A DNA stretch of 11,948 nucleotides from JBEIJQ01 sp040380145 (GTDB lineage: Bacteria > Bacteroidota > Bacteroidia > Chitinophagales > Saprospiraceae). Where the stretch lies: positions 1 through 11,948 of the forward strand of contig JBEIJQ010000098.1 in assembly GCA_040380145.1 (NCBI GenBank), in the 5' to 3' direction. Under the pieces are notes generated by a model. The model did not search any database. It was given only the letters and a program-made list of their open reading frames with translations, and was not told the origin of the DNA. The position numbers were made by a program, and so were the translations under genes. This document shows, one piece after another, positions 1 to 6,461 of the stretch; position 1 is the first letter of the stretch; every line of letters begins with the position of its first letter.

Positions 1-1
1 C

Positions 2-607
2 GGGGCCCAGCCCCTCTCCAGTGGGCTGAGCGGTGCCGAAGTGGCCCAGCGTATGTTGCGCCATTACGGGATCTACGATGTGCAGATCGTGGCCGGGCAT
101 GGCTTTCTGTCCGATCACTACAACCCGATGACCAAAACGGTGAGCCTCAGCCCCGAGATCTACCAGGGCCGCAGCGTCATGGCCGCTGCCGTGGCGGCGC
201 ACGAGTGCGGCCACGCCGTTCAGCACAATGTGGGCTATTCCATGCTGCAGTTTCGTTCGGCCATGGTGCCCGTGGTGCAGGTGGCCACTACCGTCCAGCA
301 ATACCTGCCTTTTTTGGCGTTTGGTTTTGCGGGCTTCATGAACAGTCCGATTGTCCTCTTGATCTTGGTGCTGGCTTTTGGCGCCACTGCCTTGTTTTCA
401 ACGGTCACCCTGCCCGTTGAATTCGACGCCAGCCACCGCGCGTTGGTGTGGCTCGACCAGACGGGATTTGCCAAAGGCGCCGAATACGAAGGGGCCAAAG
501 ACGCGCTCAAATGGGCAGCTATGACCTATCTGGTCGCAGCCCTTTCCTCCATCGCCGTGTTCCTTTTCTTCCTCCTGCGCCTCTTGGCCTCCCAAAGGGA
601 CGAATGA
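2..607 (+). CDS. YugP-type membrane zinc metallopeptidase, 5' truncated by window edge
   Basis: Membrane-bound zinc peptidase of the YugP / Zn_peptidase_2 family; substrates are largely unknown. The frame is open from base 2, and the residues before the GTG at 41 (SGLSGAEVAQ) already match the family, so the true start lies outside the window and GTG 41 is an internal codon. About 201 residues are visible out of a usual ~225-230. The zinc-binding HExxH motif is HECGH at bases 200-214, preceded by the family-typical stretch GFLSDHYNPMTKTVSLSPEI. A later LPVEFDASHRAL segment (about 409-444) is the conserved region expected to supply another ligand. Hydrophobic segments follow the HExxH, at about 310-410 and near the C terminus at about 520-585, with a short charged tail. 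The gene ends at TGA 605-607, before a hairpin terminator, and converges on the minus-strand gene at 701. Family assignment is firm; the physiological role is not known. Confidence 0.92.
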   Translation, partial: GAQPLSSGLSGAEVAQRMLRHYGIYDVQIVAGHGFLSDHYNPMTKTVSLSPEIYQGRSVMAAAVAAHECGHAVQHNVGYSMLQFRSAMVPVVQVATTVQQYLPFLAFGFAGFMNSPIVLLILVLAFGATALFSTVTLPVEFDASHRALVWLDQTGFAKGAEYEGAKDALKWAAMTYLVAALSSIAVFLFFLLRLLASQRDE

Positions 608-642
608 GGACGGTTGCGACGGTATTCCGTTCGCTCCCACGA

Positions 643-690
643 CCGCTCGGTCGCCGCACTCAACGGGCGGTAACCGAGCGGTTTTATTTT
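643..690 (+). terminator. Intrinsic terminator of the zinc metallopeptidase gene
   Basis: CCGCTCGGT (643-651) pairs perfectly with ACCGAGCGG (673-681). An inner CGCC (652-655) can pair with GGCG (666-669). The stem is followed directly by TTTTATTTT (682-690). The T-rich tract is on the plus strand only, so it terminates the rightward gene. The minus-strand gene ending at 701 reads into the same hairpin without a U-tract. Confidence 0.8.
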
Positions 691-700
691 GTCGAAAAAA

Positions 701-1540
701 TCAACGGGAGGCTGCCAATCTGAATCCCAGCAGATAGCCCCGGTTGTCGGGCATGCTGCGGGCGATCACCCGACAATCTATGGCATCTTGGTTCCAACTG
801 CCGCCACGGATGACGTGCATTTCGCCCTGTATCGGGCCTGTCGGATCCGTTTGGTTTCCGGCGGCATAATCGCCGTACCAATCTTGGCACCATTCCCAGA
901 CATTGCCGCTCATGTCGTAGAGACCCAGTTCGTTGGGCTGTTTTTCTTTGACGGGATGGGTTCCCATGCCCACATTGCCCACATGCCAAGCGACGGGATC
1001 TATGTCGTTTCCGCCGCTGTACACGAAGTTTTTGCCTGATTTGCCGCCTTTGGCGGCGTATTCCCATTCCGCCTCCGTGGGCAGCCGATAGCGCTTGCCG
1101 GTCATCGCGTTCAGTTTTCGGACGAATTCCTGTGCCTCGTCCCAGCCCACGAGTTCGACAGGACATTCATAGCAACCGTTGAAGATCCTGGGATCGCTTC
1201 CCATCACGGCTTTCCAAAGTCCACGGGTGACCTCGGTTTCGGCGATGAAATAGTCCGACAAGGTGACGGAATGTGCGGGCATCTCCCATTCAAAGCAATC
1301 GCCGCCGCCCAAGTCGCACCCCATCGAAAAGGTTCCGCCGCCAACGGCTACCATTTTGAACGAAACATTTCCCACTCTTTCGGTGTAGGTTTCGAACGTG
1401 GTCGGAGACGCAGCCGTCCGCCGCTGGCAGCCGACCGTCGATAGGGATAGAATCAAGGCTGTTATGGAACAGAAGGTCCAAAGTCCTTTGCTTTGGCGTG
1501 AGAGATCTTGGGCTGAAAGGGGGAGAAAAAAATGGGACAT
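701..1540 (-). CDS. Probable SUMF1/FGE-fold lipoprotein, likely not a true formylglycine-generating enzyme
   Basis: A 279-aa protein from the ATG at 1540. An in-frame ATG at 1621 would add 27 residues encoded by AT-rich, non-coding-looking DNA; starting at 1540 instead gives an export signal. That signal has a basic region (SRQSKG), a hydrophobic stretch (CSITALILSLSTVG) and Cys38 in a TVGC lipobox; Thr at -3 is unusual. The rest is a SUMF1/FGE-sulfatase domain: MGC start at 73-75, RLPTEAEWEYA 152-162, ELGLYDMSGNVWEW from 204, IRGGSW 244-249 and the closing GFR 272-274. Cysteines at 75 and 82 and in GCYECP (123, 126) look like those of a common Bacteroidota subgroup and may form disulfides. 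In true FGE two catalytic cysteines follow GGS. Here the second position is Cys256 but the first is Gln, so formylglycine formation is unlikely. Relatives include gliding/secretion lipoproteins (GldJ/GldK) and orphan SUMF1 proteins; nothing nearby shows a role. It stands alone between the cutC operon and a convergent gene. Confidence 0.88.
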   Translation of the reverse strand: MSHFFLPLSAQDLSRQSKGLWTFCSITALILSLSTVGCQRRTAASPTTFETYTERVGNVSFKMVAVGGGTFSMGCDLGGGDCFEWEMPAHSVTLSDYFIAETEVTRGLWKAVMGSDPRIFNGCYECPVELVGWDEAQEFVRKLNAMTGKRYRLPTEAEWEYAAKGGKSGKNFVYSGGNDIDPVAWHVGNVGMGTHPVKEKQPNELGLYDMSGNVWEWCQDWYGDYAAGNQTDPTGPIQGEMHVIRGGSWNQDAIDCRVIARSMPDNRGYLLGFRLAASR

Positions 1541-1629
1541 GTGAATGAGGATGTGTAGGTTGGGATAAAAATGCGATATGCAAAAAACCGATTTTTCTCG
1601 AAAAAATGGTTTTAGATGCAAAAAAACTA

Positions 1630-1660
1630 CAAGAATACAGAGCCTGTTGCCCGATGCAAG
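1630..1660 (-). promoter_or_regulatory. Candidate promoter for the SUMF1-fold lipoprotein gene
   Basis: Reading the minus strand, CTTG (1660-1657) is followed 19 nt later by TATTCTTG (1637-1630). That is seven of eight bases of the Bacteroidota -7 box TAnnTTTG, with a TTG resembling the -33 box. Transcription would begin near 1623. This gives a ~85-nt leader before the ATG at 1540 and would make the ATG at 1621 almost leaderless. It is a single inexact match and therefore weak evidence. Confidence 0.3.
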
Positions 1661-1774
1661 TTGGAAAAGCGTTACTTTTCGTTTGGGACAAAAGACGGAA
1701 TGCTTCTACGGGCATTGGTAGCCAAAGCCTTTTTGGTGGCCAGGTAAGCGTCCGTTTCGGGCAATTGTGGGAAA

Positions 1775-2509
1775 CTACCCCTGTATCCTCGCCAACAATT
1801 CCTGTACCGTTCCCGGATCCGTGGCCTTGGATTCGTAGTCTGATAGCCCAACTGAGTTCATTGGCAGCGAAGAACGGTGCCGCATCGGGGATTCGATTTT
1901 TTTCGAGGCCGAAGCGTGGATGCCGGCGAGGCCAATGCCGAGCAGGGGAGCCAGCTTGTCGGGTCGGATGCCGCCGCCCGCGAGGATCTGCAGGCGGTTT
2001 CCGGCGGTCCGGGCGAGTTCGGCCAACAGTGCGGCGCCTTGTGGGGCCGCGGCGCATCTACCGGAGGTGAGCAGGGTATCGGCGCCGCACCGGATCACGG
2101 CCTCGAGCGCCTCGAGCGGATCCGTTGCCTGATCGAAGGCCCGGTGAAAAGTGAACCCCATTTCTCCGGAAGCTTCCAACAAGCGGCGGGTCCGCTCCTC
2201 GTCTATCCGGCCGTCGGGCAGGAGCACGCCCGATACCACGCCCTCGGCTCCCAGTTCGCGGCATCTTTCCACCTCGGCGAGCATGGCCGAAAATTCCGTT
2301 TCGGAGTAGCAGAAATCACCCGGCCTGGGCCGTACGAGCACCCGGATGGACATTGCTTTTCCGGCCAGTTCCAAACAGGTGCGCAACACCCCGTCGCCGG
2401 GCGTGAGGCCGCCCAATTCGAGCGCGCTGCACAGCTCGACCCTGCGCGCTCCGCCGTCGCGGGCCGCAATAAGCCCGTCCGGACCGGTGACGCACACTTC
2501 GAGGAACAC
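1775..2509 (-). CDS. cutC: CutC family protein (copper homeostasis, TIM barrel)
   Basis: A 244-aa protein, the normal CutC length, predicted cytoplasmic with no signal peptide. The family folds as a TIM barrel and was linked to copper tolerance in E. coli; that role is disputed and the activity remains unproven. The sequence aligns with E. coli CutC throughout: LEVCV at the N terminus, RVELC 23-27, GGLTPG 33-38, RPRPGDFCYS 60-69, VVSGVL 91-96, FHRAFD 121-126, LTSG 147-150, AGGGI 177-181 and HAS 198-200. The ATG at 2509 places LEVCV in its usual position. It is the last gene of the four-gene operon, 15 nt after the phosphohexomutase stop. No clear terminator follows its TAG at 1775-1777. The metal-related label should be treated as a family name, since neighbours point to sugar and RNA metabolism. 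Confidence 0.95.
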   Translation of the reverse strand: MFLEVCVTGPDGLIAARDGGARRVELCSALELGGLTPGDGVLRTCLELAGKAMSIRVLVRPRPGDFCYSETEFSAMLAEVERCRELGAEGVVSGVLLPDGRIDEERTRRLLEASGEMGFTFHRAFDQATDPLEALEAVIRCGADTLLTSGRCAAAPQGAALLAELARTAGNRLQILAGGGIRPDKLAPLLGIGLAGIHASASKKIESPMRHRSSLPMNSVGLSDYESKATDPGTVQELLARIQG

Positions 2510-2524
2510 GAGGCGAAGTGCGGT

Positions 2525-3925
2525 TTATTGCAAAAGGGCGGCTTTGGTGATGTCCAAGATCTCGTGGACCCTCGACATCACGGGCGCCTGCGAGTAAACG
2601 CGCAGCAGCGGTTCGGTGCCGGAGGGGCGGATCATCACCCATTCGTCGTCGGAGAAATAAAACTTGAATCCGTCGATGTCCTCCGTGCGAACGACCTTTA
2701 GCGGGCCGAAAGATTGGAAACCGCCGGCGCGGCATTGGGCGATGATCGCTTCTTTTTGTTCGTTGGGCAAGTGCAGGTCGTAGCGGTCGGTGGCGAAAGG
2801 TCCCACGATTTCGTACACTTCTTGGATGAGCTCGCGCAGGGATTTGCCCGTTTTGGCCATGAACTCGAAGATCAACAGGCCCATCCAGACGCCGTCGCGT
2901 TCCGGCACATGGCCTTTCACGGCCAGTCCGCCGGATTCTTCGCCGCCGATGAGCACATCCTCGTGTTCCATGATCTCGGTGATGTATTTGAAACCGATCT
3001 TGGTCACTTGGAAGGGCAGTCCGTAATGGGCGCACATTTTTTTCATCTTGTCGGTCACCGAAAAGGTGATGATCACCTTGCCGGAAAGCCCTTTGTAGCG
3101 GTGCAAATAGTGCAGCAGCAGCAGCAGCAGGTGGTGGGAATCCACGAAGTTGCCCCGATCGTCGTACATGCCGATGCGGTCGGCGTCGCCGTCGTTGGCC
3201 AAGCCCACGGCGATGCCGCCGCCCGACTCCGCGATGGTTTTGGACAGCAGGCCCAGATTGCGGTGGATGGGCTCGGGGGCTTGTCCGTGGAAACCGGGAT
3301 TCTCGTCGCAGTGCAGGAAAAGCGCTTCGGGGAGCAACCGCTGCACGATGCGCTGGCCGGCTCCGTACATCGCGTCGTAAGCGATGCGCAGACCGGAGTT
3401 GCGGATCGCGTCCAAATCGAATTTGGAAGCCGCTTCTTGGGCGTAGATCGTCTCGAGGTCCACATATTCCAGCAGGCCCTTGGCGGACATTTCCTCCAGG
3501 GTGGGAAGTTTTTCGTCGAAACGCTCGGGCACCAGGGCCTCCACCTCGGCGATGTCGGCGGGCACGGTGGCCCCACCGAAATGGGATTTCAGTTTGAAGC
3601 CGTTGTAGCTCGGCGGATTGTGGCTGGCCGTGATCACCACACCGAGGTACGAACCGGTCTTGACCACGCCCAGGGAGACCATCGGCGTGGAGACAAAACC
3701 CTTGGCGAGGTGGACATGCATGCCGAAATGGCCCATCACGCGGGCCGCGGTTTCGGCGAACAATTCGCCGCCATAGCGGGTGTCGTGGCCGATCACCACC
3801 TTGCGCTGTCCTTTTTGTTGCATCCAGCGGGCGGTGGCAGCGCTCACGCGGCGCACATTCTCCACGGTATAATCGTCGGCGATGATGGCTCGCCAGCCGT
3901 CGGTTCCAAATTTGATCGGGGTCAT
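2525..3925 (-). CDS. Phosphoglucomutase/phosphomannomutase family protein
   Basis: A 466-aa cytoplasmic alpha-D-phosphohexomutase that moves phosphate between the C6 and C1 positions of a hexose through a phosphoserine enzyme and Mg2+. All four family signatures are present: the phosphoserine loop TASHNPPSYNGFK with Ser101, the metal-binding NDGDADR (244-250), the sugar-specificity loop GGEESGG (327-333) and the phosphate-binding RPSGTEPLLRVYS (433-445). The N terminus KFGTDGWRAII fits a full-length protein. The GEESGG loop suggests glucose/mannose phosphates over glucosamine phosphate, but specificity cannot be settled by reading. The start ATG (3925-3923) overlaps the upstream methyltransferase stop as ATGA, implying translational coupling. 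Within the operon it could feed hexose 1-phosphate to the GlmU-like enzyme. Six consecutive Leu codons (about 266-271) are read from a pure CTG repeat. Confidence 0.95.
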   Translation of the reverse strand: MTPIKFGTDGWRAIIADDYTVENVRRVSAATARWMQQKGQRKVVIGHDTRYGGELFAETAARVMGHFGMHVHLAKGFVSTPMVSLGVVKTGSYLGVVITASHNPPSYNGFKLKSHFGGATVPADIAEVEALVPERFDEKLPTLEEMSAKGLLEYVDLETIYAQEAASKFDLDAIRNSGLRIAYDAMYGAGQRIVQRLLPEALFLHCDENPGFHGQAPEPIHRNLGLLSKTIAESGGGIAVGLANDGDADRIGMYDDRGNFVDSHHLLLLLLHYLHRYKGLSGKVIITFSVTDKMKKMCAHYGLPFQVTKIGFKYITEIMEHEDVLIGGEESGGLAVKGHVPERDGVWMGLLIFEFMAKTGKSLRELIQEVYEIVGPFATDRYDLHLPNEQKEAIIAQCRAGGFQSFGPLKVVRTEDIDGFKFYFSDDEWVMIRPSGTEPLLRVYSQAPVMSRVHEILDITKAALLQ

Positions 3926-5127
3926 GGGGTTTCTGTCAGGGTGATTTTGGCCATATAAAAACCGTCATAGCCGTCGAGCGGCGATACGGTCTGTTCGTGT
4001 TGAAGGGCAAATTTCGGATTTTCCCGCAAAAAATGCCGCACCTGTTCGCCGTTTTCCGAAGGCAGTATCGAACAGGTGGCGTACACCATGGTGCCGCCCG
4101 GGCGGAGGATGCGGCTGTAGTCCGTCAGGATGGTTCGCTGCACGCCGCGGATGTGTTCCAGAAATTCGGGCCGCAGTTTCCACTTGGTGTCGGGGTTGCG
4201 GCGCAGCACGCCGAGACCGGAGCACGGGGCATCGATCAACAGGCGGTCGGCGGTGCCGTACAGGCGCTTGATGGTTTTGCGGTCGGCGATGGGGCGCGTT
4301 TCGACGATATCGCAACCGGCGCGGCGGGCCCGGCGGCGCAGTTCTTCCAACTTATAGGCCCCGGTGTCGAGGGCGATGATCTTGCCTTTGTTGGCCATCA
4401 GGGCCGCCAGGTGCAGGGTTTTTCCGCCTGCACCGGCGCAGGCGTCCACCACGCGCTCCCCGGGCCGGGGGGCCAACAGCGGTGCTACGAGCTGGGAGGT
4501 GTAATCCTGTATTTCCAGCAGACCTTCTTTGAAAAAAGGGGTTCCGAACAAGTTGGGGCGTTCGGCAAATTCGATCGCATCGCCGTTTTCGCCCACGGGC
4601 TTCACGGAATGGCCCGCCTCGGTGAGCCGATCGATTAGTTCCGAACGCCCGATCTTCAGGGTGTTGGCGCGCACGATCAGTTGCGCGGGCCGGTTGAGGG
4701 CCGCGAGGGTGGGGGCCCAGGCGTCGCCCAGTTCGGCGCTGCCCAGTTGGTCCAACCAGTCCGGCACGGATTCGCGACAGGCCAACGAAGCGTCGCAAAG
4801 GGCCGCGCGTTCGGGCTGTCGGGCGCGGTCGATTTTGGCGAAAAAGTCCCAATCGGGCAGTTCCACGCCTTCGCCCAGCAAGCGCACGCCGATCAGGGCG
4901 GTCCAATCCGAGACGCTTTTCGGCTCGGAGCCCAGAGCGGCGCACAGGCGGCGGTAGTGCCGGACCGATTCATAGACATTTTCGGCCACGAAGCCGCGGT
5001 CCCGGGCACCCCATTTCGGGTTGGAGCGCAGGATGATTTCGATGGCCTTGTCTGCTTTTCTCCCTTCGGAAAAAATTTCGTGCAGGGTCTGTGCGGCCGC
5101 GATGACCAGATTGGCGTGCAGGCGCAT
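3922..5127 (-). CDS. RsmB/NOP family RNA cytosine-5 methyltransferase
   Basis: A 401-aa S-adenosylmethionine-dependent methyltransferase of the NOL1/NOP2/Sun (RsmB/RsmF) family, which makes 5-methylcytosine in rRNA or tRNA. The N-terminal ~140 residues are helical and resemble the NusB-like RNA-binding part of RsmB. The catalytic domain then shows the pre-motif LLEIQDYTSQLVAPLL (203-218), SAM-binding DACAGAGGKT (228-237), motif IV DAPCSGLGVLRRNPD with Cys302, and motif VI YATCSILPSENGEQV with Cys352. These are the two cysteines used for catalysis and product release, so the enzyme should be active. It ends with DGFYMAKI, typical for the family. It starts 3 nt after the GlmU-like stop and overlaps the mutase start by 4 nt. 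The exact RNA target cannot be told from sequence; a 16S rRNA cytosine is the commonest target in relatives. Confidence 0.94.
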   Translation of the reverse strand: MRLHANLVIAAAQTLHEIFSEGRKADKAIEIILRSNPKWGARDRGFVAENVYESVRHYRRLCAALGSEPKSVSDWTALIGVRLLGEGVELPDWDFFAKIDRARQPERAALCDASLACRESVPDWLDQLGSAELGDAWAPTLAALNRPAQLIVRANTLKIGRSELIDRLTEAGHSVKPVGENGDAIEFAERPNLFGTPFFKEGLLEIQDYTSQLVAPLLAPRPGERVVDACAGAGGKTLHLAALMANKGKIIALDTGAYKLEELRRRARRAGCDIVETRPIADRKTIKRLYGTADRLLIDAPCSGLGVLRRNPDTKWKLRPEFLEHIRGVQRTILTDYSRILRPGGTMVYATCSILPSENGEQVRHFLRENPKFALQHEQTVSPLDGYDGFYMAKITLTETP

Positions 5128-5130
5128 GTG

Positions 5131-6321
5131 TCAGGAGCGGAAACGGGCGTCTTCTTGGAAAATATGGGTCAGCACGGCCCGGTCGTCCGCGGTCAGTTCT
5201 TGTCCGCGGCGCTCCATCATGCGCTCGGCCACTTCGAAGGCCTTGTCGAGGCGGAAAGTTTCGAGGCCGGCCGCGCCGCCCCAGCTGAACGAGGGGATGA
5301 AATTGGGCGGAAAATCGCCTCCGAACACATTGCTGGCCACGCCGACCACCGTGCCGGTGTTGAACATCGTGTTGATGCCGCACTTGGCGTGGTCGCCCAT
5401 GATCAGGCCGAGAAACTGTTGTCCGGTGGGCTCCGTGCTTTCGGTGGCGTAGTTCCAGAGTTTCACCTCGGCGTAGTTGTTCTTGAGGTTGGAACTGTTG
5501 GTGTCGGCGCCGAGGTTGCACCATTCGCCGATGACGGAGTTGCCGAGGTAGCCGTCGTGGCCTTTGTTGGAGTAGCCTTGGAAAACGGAGTTGCCCACCT
5601 CGCCGCCCACTTTGCAATGGGGCCCGAGGGTAGTGGCGCCGTAGATCTTGGCGCCCATTTTCAGGGCGGCATGTTCGCACAGTGCCAACCCTCCGCGCAC
5701 GAGGCTGCCCTCCATGATCTCGGCCTCCCGGGCGAGGTAAATGGGGCCTCCGGTGGCGTTGAGGATGCTGCACTCGACTTTGGCGCCCTCTTCGAGGAAA
5801 ATATTTTCCCGCCCCATCACCTGATTGGTCGGCGAAATGGGTCGGGATTCGCGGCCCCGGGTGAGCATCGCGAAATCGGCGCGCAGGGCCTGGTCGTTGA
5901 GGCGGAAAATATCCCACAGATGATCGATCTTGAGAAACCGCTGTTCGGTGGCGACGGTGGTGACCCCATCGGGAAAACCTCCCTGCTGGATGGCCTGCAC
6001 CCCGGCCGCGTCGAGTTTCATGGCGATGGGCGTTTCGCCCTCTACCAGCACCTCGTGCGGTTTGAGCCGCTTGATTTCTTCGCACAGGGCAAAGGTCGGC
6101 AGGATGGAACCGTTGATGAGCAGGTTCTGCTGCTCGGTCACCAACGGGAATTTTTCCTGCAGATAGGGAGAAGTCAAAAAAGAACTGCGCGCCTGCAACA
6201 GGCGTTCCCATTTTTCGCGGATGGTCAAAATGCCGATCCGGATTTCACAGACCGGGCGGGTGTAGGTCAATGGGTACAGGGCGGTCCGGGTGCCGTCCTC
6301 GAAGAAGATGGTATTCAACAT
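5131..6321 (-). CDS. GlmU-like sugar-1-phosphate nucleotidyltransferase/acyltransferase of Bacteroidota type
   Basis: A 396-aa cytoplasmic protein resembling the alternative GlmU-like proteins of Bacteroidota (putative UDP-N-acetylglucosamine diphosphorylase / glucosamine-1-phosphate acetyltransferase). The N terminus (IFFEDGTRTALYPLTYTRPV, then IRIGILTIREKWE) is the family's variant of the nucleotidyltransferase fold and lacks the usual LAGGxGTRM loop. From about residue 165 a left-handed beta-helix begins (hexapeptide-like GAKVECSIL, GGPIYLAREAEIMEGSLV, MGAKIYGATTLGPHCKVGGEVGNSVF), with the conserved stretch GYSNKGHDGYLGNSVIGEW at 249-267. The frame stays open far upstream into the glutamine synthetase gene, but the start is set at ATG 6321 because the family N terminus begins there and a terminator and promoter box lie just upstream. 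It heads the operon with the RNA methyltransferase, phosphohexomutase and CutC. Substrate specificity is an inference from family; catalysis by both halves is unproven. Confidence 0.88.
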   Translation of the reverse strand: MLNTIFFEDGTRTALYPLTYTRPVCEIRIGILTIREKWERLLQARSSFLTSPYLQEKFPLVTEQQNLLINGSILPTFALCEEIKRLKPHEVLVEGETPIAMKLDAAGVQAIQQGGFPDGVTTVATEQRFLKIDHLWDIFRLNDQALRADFAMLTRGRESRPISPTNQVMGRENIFLEEGAKVECSILNATGGPIYLAREAEIMEGSLVRGGLALCEHAALKMGAKIYGATTLGPHCKVGGEVGNSVFQGYSNKGHDGYLGNSVIGEWCNLGADTNSSNLKNNYAEVKLWNYATESTEPTGQQFLGLIMGDHAKCGINTMFNTGTVVGVASNVFGGDFPPNFIPSFSWGGAAGLETFRLDKAFEVAERMMERRGQELTADDRAVLTHIFQEDARFRS

Positions 6322-6326
6322 AAGGG

Positions 6327-6334
6327 CAAAGATA
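6327..6334 (-). promoter_or_regulatory. Candidate Bacteroidota -7 box of the GlmU-like operon
   Basis: The minus strand reads TATCTTTG (6334-6327), an exact match to the Bacteroidota -7 consensus TAnnTTTG, only 5 nt before the ATG at 6321. If used, transcription would start at or within a few bases of the start codon, giving a nearly leaderless mRNA. No good TTTG -33 element is visible 17-23 nt upstream. It lies after the glutamine synthetase terminator, where the operon needs a promoter. Confidence 0.45.
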
Positions 6335-6403
6335 AGGCCCGAGGCCGTGAATTGGTAGAGGGATGAGCAGACCGCGACTCCAATTCGAGCAACTTTTACG
6401 GAC

Positions 6404-6438
6404 AAAAAAAGCCGGGAGGAACCAGTCCTCCCGGCTTT
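6404..6438 (-). terminator. Strong intrinsic terminator of glutamine synthetase gene
   Basis: GCCGGGAGGA (6411-6420) and TCCTCCCGGC (6426-6435) form a perfect 10-bp stem. Three further A-T pairs extend it to 13 bp around a 5-nt loop. On the minus strand it is followed by seven T (6410-6404). It begins 24 nt after the glutamine synthetase stop and separates that gene from the downstream operon. Confidence 0.95.
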
Positions 6439-6461
6439 CGCAGCGCAGGTGCTTGCCGAGA

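Noticed and set aside
41..43. GTG at 41 as the start of the zinc metallopeptidase.
   Set aside because: Upstream in-frame codons already encode family-conserved residues, so the gene begins outside the window.
1711..1734. Hairpin GGCATTGG-TAG-CCAAAGCC followed by TTTTT, terminator-like.
   Set aside because: It has an internal mismatch and is oriented for the plus strand, where no gene ends; it does not serve cutC on the minus strand.
1606..2070. A 154-codon plus-strand frame over the cutC 3' end and the gap before the lipoprotein gene.
   Set aside because: Half is antisense to cutC and the rest is intergenic; the translation is low-complexity Arg/Pro/Gly with no motif.
3113..3130. Pure (CAG)6 run as a possible phase-variation repeat.
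   Set aside because: It encodes a Leu run that I recall being Leu/Ile-rich in related phosphohexomutases, and triplet slippage would not shift the frame.
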